Assembly (NCBI GenBank): GCA_937934385.1
Contig: CALGZV010000067.1
Coordinates: 1-6,483 of the forward strand
Direction: 5' to 3'
Source: an uncultured Clostridia bacterium
GTDB lineage: Bacteria > Bacillota > Clostridia > Oscillospirales > CAG-272
Length of the DNA: 6,483 nucleotides
The notes under the pieces were generated by a model that was not told the DNA's origin, did no database searches, and saw only the letters and a program-made list of their open reading frames with translations. The position numbers and the translations under genes are program-made. This document shows, one piece after another, positions 1 to 4,562 of this stretch (position 1 is the stretch's first letter; each line of letters begins with the position of its first letter).

Positions 1-350
1 CAAACTTGCTTTGCAAGTTTGACGTATCAGTTAGTTTTCGCCCGGTCAGACAAACCGCATTATCCAAGTCAAACTACTCATTACGGCGCGATACGCTCCG
101 AGTAGCTGAAAAGGCTTCGCCGTTTCAGTAAAAGGCTTCGCTATTTCAGAGGATGCCGAAATTCTGAGTACTTCGGCGATAGATATGTGCTTGCAAGTCT
201 GTTATGCAGAGCATTTGCGGGTAAATGCATCTCACAGTCGCGCCTCAATGGGCAAGTAAATACCGCCGAGATGCTCCGAGTAAAATCCCCAATTAAAAGT
301 TTTTTGGATTCTTAAACCTTTTTTTCAAAAAAGGTTTAAGCCCTCGGAGA
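1..350. repeat. Palindrome-rich intergenic repeat, unit A copy 1
   Basis: This gene-free left edge aligns in the same orientation with 1311-1631. Both copies have a hairpin with a TTT loop at the left end (CAAACTTGC-TTT-GCAAGTTTG at 1-21), then a shared block with CATTATCC and ACTCATTACGGCGC, then a TGAAAAGGC-TTC-GCC-type hairpin (106-128, with a weaker tandem copy at 130-149). A more diverged middle follows, and a conserved right end with ATCCCCAA, TGGATTC and the hairpin CTTAAACC...GGTTTAAG (311-340). No convincing ORF or RNA gene is seen. The unit may continue beyond the left edge. Similarity was judged by eye. Confidence 0.8.
311..340 (-). terminator. Hairpin downstream of the lemA-like gene (possible terminator)
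   Basis: The arms CTTAAACCTTTTTT (311-324) and AAAAAAGGTTTAAG (327-340) are perfectly complementary. They lie about 40 nt past the lemA-like stop codon. A second small hairpin, AGCTTTC/GAAAGCT (350-365), sits between them and the stop. No clean U-tract follows the long stem on the minus strand, so it is not a textbook intrinsic terminator. The same hairpin recurs after telA (1593-1620), so it is also part of the repeat unit. Confidence 0.4.
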
Positions 351-380
351 GCTTTCTCGAAAGCTTCCCCGCATCTTCCG

Positions 381-1004
381 TCACTCAAACTTTTCTATTT
401 CGGGAGCGCCGACAAGCGGAGCTATCAGAGATGCGGGAAAGCTCTTTCTGTCACTGATATATTCATCGGCAAGTTTATTATAATCGTTTTTTTCTATCGT
501 AAGCTGCGCGGAGGTTATATCGGCGTAATATCCGCTGACAAGCCGCTCATGCGTCTGCGTCATTTTACCCGACGCATTCAAAGAAAGTCTGAGCGCATCT
601 GCGGCGGAAGCCGCTCTGTCCATTGCTGATTTACATCTGCCCGGACTTTGTTCCGCTATCGCCGAGTCAAGCTCCGATGCAGCTGTCCGAAGTTCATCTT
701 CAAGACCGCCGGCCGGGACTCCCGGATACTGCTCAGAAACCGTCAACATCCGTGTACATGCGAGCGATATGCGCCCCAGATCATCACAGATCCCGTATGC
801 ATATTCATCATTTCCACTGCCGCTTACAAACGCCTCCTGCGCTTTATTATAGCTGCGCATAAGCGACGTCCTCGTTCCGAGCGGTACCGATATTATCACC
901 GCGGCGGCAAGCACTGCCGCAGCAGTCAGTCTGCGCGGGCGCGCACCGAGTCTACGGTATTCGCTCTCGCTCATGATCACAGGTTCCGTTATCTTTTCTT
1001 TCAT
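381..1004 (-). CDS. Divergent LemA-like membrane protein
   Basis: This 207-residue protein appears anchored by one N-terminal membrane helix (about residues 26-43) after a basic stretch (RRLGARPRR). The rest looks helical. Resemblance to the LemA family rests on three points: a YNKA motif just after the helix (52-55), a segment with LTVSEQYPG (87-95) matching the family's 'L..v.E.YP.l' region, and a C-terminus with DYNKLADEY (174-182), FPASLIA (189-195) and a terminal FE. The usual R-x-D-L-(I/V)-P-N-L segment is not recognisable, so this is a shortened or diverged relative. LemA proteins are envelope proteins of unknown biochemical role. The start at 1004 is preferred over an in-frame ATG at 1052 because GGAG lies 8 nt upstream. 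It is on the same strand as the telA-like and xpaC-like genes but about 640 bp downstream of telA. No convincing promoter of its own is seen. Confidence 0.75.
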   Translation of the reverse strand: MKEKITEPVIMSESEYRRLGARPRRLTAAAVLAAAVIISVPLGTRTSLMRSYNKAQEAFVSGSGNDEYAYGICDDLGRISLACTRMLTVSEQYPGVPAGGLEDELRTAASELDSAIAEQSPGRCKSAMDRAASAADALRLSLNASGKMTQTHERLVSGYYADITSAQLTIEKNDYNKLADEYISDRKSFPASLIAPLVGAPEIEKFE

Positions 1005-1012
1005 TATCTTTT

Positions 1013-1016
1013 CTCC
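1013..1016 (-). promoter_or_regulatory. Ribosome binding site of the lemA-like gene
   Basis: On the minus strand GGAG (within AACGGAGAAAAG) lies 8 nt before the ATG at 1004. It decides the start in favour of MKEKIT rather than the upstream ATG at 1052, which has no comparable site. Confidence 0.75.
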
Positions 1017-1052
1017 GTTCAGAAATGTCTCCGACGGGAATACGTGCGGCAC

Positions 1053-1308
1053 TGCGCAAATTTGCTTTGCAAATTATGCGCAGAAAGAAAGCCTGGCAAA
1101 GAACTTTTAACTGAGGGGCTGAGTTCGCTTACAACGAACTCAGGAAAAAAGCAAAGCTTTTTTCTGAAATGGAGAAGCCTTTTCAGTTTCTCGGGCAGAT
1201 ATGCGGAAGTTCATTCAAAAGTTTTTACGCGACCGCAAGGTCATATAAAACAAATTTGCGTACTCGTATCTACCGCTTTAGTCTGTAGAATTTTGCCATT
1301 CGGCAAAA
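1053..1308 (+). repeat. Palindrome-rich repeat, unit B copy 1
   Basis: This gene-free stretch aligns with the reverse complement of 3322-3534. Both copies open with a bulged hairpin whose core is GC-NNN-GC (here TGCGCA-AATTTGC-TTT-GCAAATT-A-TGCGCA, 1053-1082). Next comes a nearly identical ~30-bp block with TGGCAAAGAACTTTTAACTG (1094-1113), then a weaker stretch, then a block with CAAAAG and CGCGACCG (1217-1236), then ATTTTGCCATTC (1290-1301). Two further perfect hairpins lie inside: CTGAGTTCG/CGAACTCAG (1119-1143) and GAAAAAAGC-AAA-GCTTTTTTC (1144-1164). No ORF here looks coding. Confidence 0.75.
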
Positions 1309-1462
1309 CTCGGCAAACTTTGTTTGCCGTTTCATTTAGTTTACGTCAGGTCAAACAGTCTCATTATCCGACTTAAACAACTCATTACGGCGCAATGCGC
1401 CGAGTAAATGAAAAGGCTTCGCCATTTCACCGAATGCAAAAATTCTACAGACTAAAGCGGTA
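1271..1462. repeat. 192-bp segment bounded by 33-bp inverted repeats
   Basis: Positions 1271-1303 and 1430-1462 are inverted copies agreeing at 31 of 33 positions. The left arm begins TACCGCTTTAGTCTGTAGAA and the right arm ends with its complement. The arms bracket the left half of unit A copy 2, including the hairpins CGGCAAAC-TTT-GTTTGCCG (1311-1329), CGGCGC-AAT-GCGCCG (1388-1402) and TGAAAAGGC-TTC-GCCATTTCA (1409-1429). The segment could fold into one large branched structure or be a small non-autonomous insertion. No target-site duplication was recognised at its ends. Confidence 0.85.
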
Positions 1463-1631
1463 TTGCTGCGTCTGCAAGTCCGTCTGTACAAGCACCGGTT
1501 TGCATAGCCGCATCCCTGCGGTCGCACTGTATCGGGCGTGTAAATTTTGAACGTCTTCCCGAAAAAATCCCCAACTTAAAAGCTTTTGGATTCTTAAACC
1601 TTTTCCCGAAAAGGTTTAAGCCGCCGGAGGC
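1311..1631. repeat. Palindrome-rich intergenic repeat, unit A copy 2
   Basis: This is the second copy of the unit at 1-350, in the same orientation, again placed just beyond the 3' end of a minus-strand gene (telA-like). It has the same order of parts: TTT-loop hairpin, CATTATCC, ACTCATTACGGCGC, TGAAAAGGCTTCGCC hairpin, a diverged middle with TGCAAGTC, then ATCCCCAA, TGGATTC and the CTTAAACC hairpin, ending in GCCGCCGGAGGC (1620-1631). Apparent short ORFs here (for example 1452-1640 on the minus strand) are translations of the repeat and are not believed to be genes. Confidence 0.8.
1593..1620 (-). terminator. Hairpin downstream of the telA-like gene (possible terminator)
   Basis: A perfect 12-bp stem, CTTAAACCTTTT (1593-1604) with AAAAGGTTTAAG (1609-1620), carries a 4-nt loop about 28 nt past the telA-like stop. 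A GC-rich GCCTCCGGCGGC motif lies between stop and hairpin on the minus strand. No U-tract follows directly, so termination is plausible from position and stability but not proven. Confidence 0.45.
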
Positions 1632-1648
1632 ACTACTCACTACTCCCT

Positions 1649-2710
1649 TTATTTCACATTAAGGAGCTTGCTGCGAAGCTCGGATTCCATCGCTCCGAGC
1701 TGTTGCTCTGCCTCGCGGCGCTTCTGCGCGCCCTCTCTGCGTACGGCAAGAACCTCGTCGAGCGTCGAAATAAGCATTTCGTTCGTATGTTTAAGAGTTT
1801 CGATATCGACGATTCCGCGCTCGGCTTCCTTTGCTGTCTCGACGGTCGCGATTTTGAGCGCCTCTGCATTTTTACGGAGCAGTTCATTTGTAACATCTGT
1901 GACAGCACGCTGTGCTTCGAGTGCATTGCGCGAATGTTCAAGTCCGAGCGAAATTACCATCTGGCTCTTCCAGAGCGGTATCGTATTGACAAGCGTCGAC
2001 TGAAGTTTTTCGTTCATCACCGTATCGGCACTCTGTATCATTCTTATCTGCGGAGCGGTCTGAAGCGCTACCGTGCGAGTCAGTTCAAGATCGTGTATAC
2101 GCTTCTCAAAGCGGTCGCAGAGCGCAGCAAAATCATTCGCTGCCTGCGCGTCCTCCGGAAGTCCCGTCTGCTCTGCCTTTGCAAGCATCTGAGCAAGATC
2201 GGTGCTGCGCGCCTGCTCAAGCGCACGCTTTCCGGCAATTATGCAGAGAGTAAGCTCCTTATAGTTAGCAATATTTACGTCATACAGCTTATCAAGCAGC
2301 GCTATATCCTTTGTGAGCTGCATCTGATGTCCCTCGAGTACGCCGCATATATCATCAACGCTCGTTTCGAGCTTTCCGTACTTTGCCTTCATGTTCTTCG
2401 CTTTATTTTTTGCGCTCCTGAAAAGCTTAAAGCCTCCGCCGTCGTCCTCGAAGCTGCGGAGCTTGCCCATGAGATCCGTAACTACCGTTCCGATCTCACC
2501 GAGATCCTTTGCGCGGACGCGCTCAAGCGCCGAATCCGAAAAGTCCGCGATCTTCTGCTGGGATTCCGAACCGTAGCTTGCTACCGACGCGGAATCGTGA
2601 AGATCGATCTTATCCTCCATCATTTTTACAAGTGCGGCTTCCTGCTCGGTCAGCTCACGCTCCTGCGGAAGCTCGGTCTGACCGTCAACCTTTATAATGT
2701 CGTTTTCCAT
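1649..2710 (-). CDS. TelA/YaaN-family toxic anion resistance protein
   Basis: This 353-residue soluble, strongly helical protein has the family landmarks in order: YGSESQQKIADFSDSAL (46-62), a VRAKDLGEIG segment (65-74) leading into TDLMGKL, LLDKLYDVN...IIAGK (138-161), LELTRTVALQTAPQIRMIQ (208-226) and NTIPLWKSQMVISLGL (242-257). The C-terminal third is rich in Lys/Glu/Ala and likely coiled coil. Length fits the family, so it looks intact. TelA homologues have been tied to tellurite resistance on plasmids and to envelope stress in Bacillota, but no enzymatic activity is established. ATG 2710 is chosen over ATG 2755 because AAGGA lies 10 nt upstream. An extended -10 promoter lies about 60 bp upstream. 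The next gene upstream on this strand is an XpaC homologue, the usual partner of this family, but 856 bp of repeats separate them. Confidence 0.95.
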   Translation of the reverse strand: MENDIIKVDGQTELPQERELTEQEAALVKMMEDKIDLHDSASVASYGSESQQKIADFSDSALERVRAKDLGEIGTVVTDLMGKLRSFEDDGGGFKLFRSAKNKAKNMKAKYGKLETSVDDICGVLEGHQMQLTKDIALLDKLYDVNIANYKELTLCIIAGKRALEQARSTDLAQMLAKAEQTGLPEDAQAANDFAALCDRFEKRIHDLELTRTVALQTAPQIRMIQSADTVMNEKLQSTLVNTIPLWKSQMVISLGLEHSRNALEAQRAVTDVTNELLRKNAEALKIATVETAKEAERGIVDIETLKHTNEMLISTLDEVLAVRREGAQKRREAEQQLGAMESELRSKLLNVK

Positions 2711-2720
2711 GATAATTATT

Positions 2721-2728
2721 TCCTTTCG
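2721..2728 (-). promoter_or_regulatory. Ribosome binding site of the telA-like gene
   Basis: On the minus strand CGAAAGGA lies 10 nt before the ATG at 2710. It selects the MENDII start over the in-frame ATG at 2755, which lies further upstream inside the presumed leader. Confidence 0.75.
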
Positions 2729-2768
2729 TTCAAAAGTATCGTATTTTGATTGCAAGGTTATTTTTTAA

Positions 2769-2796
2769 ATTATAACAAAATTCAACTTAATATCAT
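2769..2796 (-). promoter_or_regulatory. Sigma-A-type promoter of the telA-like gene
   Basis: On the minus strand a perfect -10 box TATAAT (2774-2769) is preceded by TGT, giving an extended -10. A partial -35 box ATGATA (2796-2791, 4 of 6 matches to TTGACA) lies 16 bp upstream. The start of transcription would be near 2762, giving a leader of about 50 nt. It implies that telA can be transcribed independently of the xpaC-like gene. Confidence 0.65.
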
Positions 2797-2887
2797 ATTT
2801 TTGAATGTATCTTTTGAAAGAAACAACAAGAAAAGTCAAAATTATATCAGACTTTCAAGTATTGTATAATAAGCGTTTCTTTCTTCT

Positions 2888-3035
2888 AAAGGTGCGTGTA
2901 CGAATCCATTAAAGGGAAAATTCAGTCGCACCTTCTTTCGCTTTTCCCGAATACGGGAATCATATTTGCTATGCAAATATGATTTTGAAAGGTGCGCGTA
3001 CGAATCCATTAAAGGGAAAATTCGGTTGCACCTTT
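2888..3035. repeat. Two 47-bp hairpin repeats exactly 100 bp apart
   Basis: Positions 2888-2934 and 2988-3034 are direct copies differing at three positions by eye. Each can fold on itself: outer arms AAGGTGCG and CGCACCTT, inner arms GAAT and ATTC, around CCATTAAAGGGAAA. In the second copy one closing pair becomes G-T, so pairing is kept. The 53 bp between them hold two more hairpins, CCCG-AATA-CGGG (2946-2957) and the perfect 12-bp stem AATCATATTTGC-TAT-GCAAATATGATT (2958-2984). An apparent minus-strand ORF at 2842-3081 contains the repeat twice and is considered spurious. Between the telA promoter and this repeat (2798-2887) nothing was recognised. Confidence 0.9.
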
Positions 3036-3245
3036 GGGGAAGCCTAACAGGTTCAGCAATGCCCCCAAGCTTTCCCCCCAAGGGGAAAGTGGGCGGCGCA
3101 GCCGCTCGAATGAGGTGTAGGACGCATAGCGTCCGTTATTTGCAAAACTGCTATCATATGGCTAACGCTTGCTAACGCAAGCTACACCTCATCACCCCTT
3201 CGGGGAGCTTCTCCTCAAGGAGAAGCCTATCAAGTTTAGCAATAA
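3036..3245. repeat. Palindrome cluster flanked by imperfect direct repeats
   Basis: The segment is bounded by imperfect copies of AAGCCTAnCAnGTTnAGCAAT (from about 3041 and 3223). Inside are CTTTCCCC-CCAA-GGGGAAAG (3070-3089), an 11-bp inverted repeat ATGAGGTGTAG (3110-3120) with CTACACCTCAT (3182-3192), GACGC-ATA-GCGTC (3121-3133), GCTTGC-TAAC-GCAAGC (3167-3182), CCCC-TTC-GGGG (3195-3205) and GCTTCTCC-TCAA-GGAGAAGC (3207-3226). This nested layout, without coding potential, is typical of dispersed non-coding repeats or small non-autonomous elements. No transposase is nearby. Confidence 0.8.
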
Positions 3246-3288
3246 TTTTCAACATAAACTACTTAATACGGAAAGCGAAGCTTTTCAC

Positions 3289-3316
3289 ACGCACGCTTTC
3301 TGCGAAAGTCGTGCGT
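3289..3316. repeat. 12-bp bulged hairpin closed by ACGCAC
   Basis: ACGCACGCTTTC (3289-3300) pairs with GAAAG-T-CGTGCGT (3304-3316) around a TGC loop with one bulged base. It shares its outer ACGCAC/GTGCGT arms with the hairpin at 3507-3534, so two like-ended hairpins bracket the right-hand repeat region. Confidence 0.8.
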
Positions 3317-3321
3317 GGCTC

Positions 3322-3534
3322 GGCATGAATGCCAAAATCCTGAAGGCTACAACGGTATTGCTGAGCCTGTAAATTTGTCTGCGCAGAACTTTCGCGTGCG
3401 TAGTTACACCTTTACGGTCGCGCAAAATCTTTTGGGTAAATCACGTCATACCTGCCAGAGAAAAAGCTTCAACCAGTTAAAAGTTCTTTGCCAAGCTTTC
3501 TTTTAAACGCACGACTTGCAAGGCAAGTGTGCGT
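3322..3534 (-). repeat. Palindrome-rich repeat, unit B copy 2 (inverted)
   Basis: Read on the minus strand, this matches 1053-1308: bulged hairpin, the ~30-bp block with TTGGCAAAGAACTTTTAACTG (about 3478-3498), a GGCAG-TATG stretch, CAAAAG and CGCGACCG (about 3414-3435), then ATTTTGGCATTC. In addition, the plus strand from about 3331 to 3381 resembles 1436-1490 across the inverted-repeat arm and beyond (shared CGGTATTGCTG), so the block exists in three places. Apparent ORFs at 3169-3372 and 3315-3506 are repeat translations. Confidence 0.75.
3507..3534 (-). terminator. Hairpin downstream of the xpaC-like gene (possible terminator)
   Basis: A 12-bp stem with one bulge (ACGCAC-G-ACTTGC, loop AAG, GCAAGT-GTGCGT) lies about 32 nt beyond the xpaC-like stop. 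On the minus strand it is followed by TTTAAAAG, a weak T-run at best. It is also the opening hairpin of repeat unit B. Confidence 0.4.
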
Positions 3535-3566
3535 TGCAGCTTTGCCGCCGGAGGCCGCGTTTTTCT

Positions 3567-4205
3567 TCACAGAAGATTTTCAAGTACGGCGATATCGGAC
3601 GAGATGTCAAGCTCCATATCGGCGTACAACCGTCCGAGCTGAGATTCAAAATCAGGTTTAAGCCCCGCGACCGCGCGTTCGATCTCCTCACGCGTCTGCT
3701 CGCCAGTACCGCTCTGCGCGAATTCGATATAAGCCGACGTAAGCTTCGCGAGCATCGGCAGGACACTGCCGATAAATCTGCGCACAAGCGATATCCTGTC
3801 AGGATGTTCTTCGATATATGTCAGAATATCGCGCGACGTCTTTGTAAGCGCCGCAAGATCCGCGGCGAACGGCTCCGAATATGATACTGCTTTCATTCCC
3901 AACGCTTCTATATCGCGCAGCGTCGCATATGCTGCCTCGATCTTTTTATCCGTCTGCGCATCTCCGCTGCTCTGCACCTTGTGAGGAAGTGCGACGCGCA
4001 CCTGCCGCGGCGGAAATACCCTTCCGAGCAGAACATATACCGCAGCGCACGCAGCCGCGCATATCAGATAATCGGATATCCCTATCAGCGGCAGCGGAGA
4101 TACCGCGTAAAGAAGCACCGCGGCAGCGGTTCCGTACAGCGGTATTCCCGACCGTACAAGACGAAGCTCATACTCCGGTTTTTTATTTGCATTTTCGTCG
4201 TTCAT
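3567..4205 (-). CDS. XpaC-family membrane protein
   Basis: This 212-residue protein belongs to the family labelled '5-bromo-4-chloroindolyl phosphate hydrolysis protein', a name from a phenotype of B. subtilis XpaC rather than from a demonstrated reaction. After a charged N-terminus come two predicted membrane helices (about 21-36 and 45-62), then a cytoplasmic helical domain. The domain contains the family signature ILTYIEEHPDR (127-137) followed by RRFIGSVLP-LAKLTSAY (142-159), and ends in a LGRLYADMELDISSDIAVLE stretch. Length is normal. ATG 4205 is favoured over ATG 4253 because GAAAGG lies 13 nt upstream, slightly long spacing, and because the promoter's expected start point (about 4267) leaves a short leader. 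It is first of three same-strand genes and divergent from the subtilase. XpaC and TelA proteins are frequent neighbours; working together is inference. Confidence 0.9.
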   Translation of the reverse strand: MNDENANKKPEYELRLVRSGIPLYGTAAAVLLYAVSPLPLIGISDYLICAAACAAVYVLLGRVFPPRQVRVALPHKVQSSGDAQTDKKIEAAYATLRDIEALGMKAVSYSEPFAADLAALTKTSRDILTYIEEHPDRISLVRRFIGSVLPMLAKLTSAYIEFAQSGTGEQTREEIERAVAGLKPDFESQLGRLYADMELDISSDIAVLENLL

Positions 4206-4218
4206 TCGTACAACCGTT

Positions 4219-4224
4219 CCTTTC
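4219..4224 (-). promoter_or_regulatory. Ribosome binding site of the xpaC-like gene
   Basis: GAAAGG on the minus strand lies 13 nt before the ATG at 4205. Spacing is longer than for the other genes here, so the start is somewhat less certain; the alternative ATG at 4253 has no visible Shine-Dalgarno sequence. Confidence 0.55.
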
Positions 4225-4273
4225 AGCCGTTTTCCGCAGATTTTTCCGCGCATCCGGTAATAAAGTACAATAT

Positions 4274-4302
4274 ATTATACTTTAGTTTTTCAATAATATC
4301 AA
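4274..4302 (-). promoter_or_regulatory. Sigma-A promoter of the xpaC-like gene
   Basis: On the minus strand TTGATA (4302-4297) and a perfect TATAAT (4279-4274) are separated by exactly 17 bp. Transcription would start near 4267, about 60 nt before the ATG. This is a strong match to the housekeeping consensus (11 of 12). Confidence 0.85.
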
Positions 4303-4371
4303 CAGCTTTTGCCCAAAATTTAAAAAATATTATCATATCGGGAAAAAATTCCGTTAAAACCCTTTTTTCTA

Positions 4372-4400
4372 TTGACACTCTTTTCCGAATTTGCTATAAT
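4372..4400 (+). promoter_or_regulatory. Perfect consensus sigma-A promoter of the subtilase gene
   Basis: TTGACA (4372-4377) and TATAAT (4395-4400) are separated by exactly 17 bp, and TGC directly before the -10 box makes it an extended -10 promoter. All 12 box positions match consensus, which is rare. Transcription would start near 4407, leaving a leader of about 155 nt. Confidence 0.9.
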
Positions 4401-4406
4401 ATTTTT

Positions 4407-4562
4407 GTACATATCAGAGAATTTCAGAGCATTTGCAGCCGAAATTTCGTAAGCTAATGCTTAATATTAAAAAAAGCGGGGAGATGGTCAGATTGATTGT
4501 GTAAGCTAATGTACGGCATCCGAATATCATAAACAAATATTGATTATTGAAAGGAAAGAAAA
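4407..4562 (+). promoter_or_regulatory. Long 5' leader with a repeated 11-mer and mini-ORFs
   Basis: The inferred leader contains GTAAGCTAATG twice (4449-4459 and 4501-4511). Each copy contains a TAA and an ATG. The ATG of the first opens a 15-codon ORF (4457-4504) that stops on the TAA of the second, whose own ATG opens a 7-codon ORF (4509-4532). Neither has a good ribosome binding site. A weak stem pairs AATTTC (4420-4425) with GAAATT (4441-4446). A good AAGGAAAG (4551-4558) precedes the real start. No known riboswitch was recognised. Confidence 0.45.

Noticed and set aside
1..380. tRNA or other structured RNA gene at the left edge
   Set aside because: There are many hairpins, but no cloverleaf, T-loop motif or recognised RNA family; they belong to repeat unit A.
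1074..1103. Promoter for the lemA-like gene (CATAAT with TTCTTT upstream, minus strand)
   Set aside because: The -35 match is poor and the -10 lies inside a repeat hairpin, so it was not annotated.
648..1376. Plus-strand ORF of 242 codons
   Set aside because: It runs antisense to the lemA-like gene and then through palindromic repeats; there is no ribosome binding site and no domain.
1703..2749. Long plus-strand ORF (348 codons) opposite telA
   Set aside because: It is an antisense shadow: the minus strand carries clear TelA family motifs with promoter and ribosome binding site, while this frame is Leu/Arg/Cys-rich with no recognisable domain.
2888..3034. CRISPR array
   Set aside because: Only two repeats of 47 bp with a structured 53-bp interval, itself a hairpin, and no cas gene.
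2842..3081. Minus-strand ORF of 79 codons
   Set aside because: Its translation contains the same peptide twice because it reads through the two hairpin repeats; it lacks a start signal.
1053..3534. Composite transposon carrying telA
   Set aside because: Inverted repeats are present but no transposase, no target-site duplication and no conserved insertion-sequence ends were seen; kept only as a finding about inverted repeats.
381..4205. A full tellurite-resistance (ter) operon
   Set aside because: Only a TelA-family protein is present; no TerC, TerD or TerZ-type proteins occur in the window, so a resistance role is not claimed.
3881..4457. Plus-strand ORFs opposite the xpaC-like gene
   Set aside because: They are antisense to a well-supported gene and run into its promoter region; the translations are Arg/Ser-rich and featureless.
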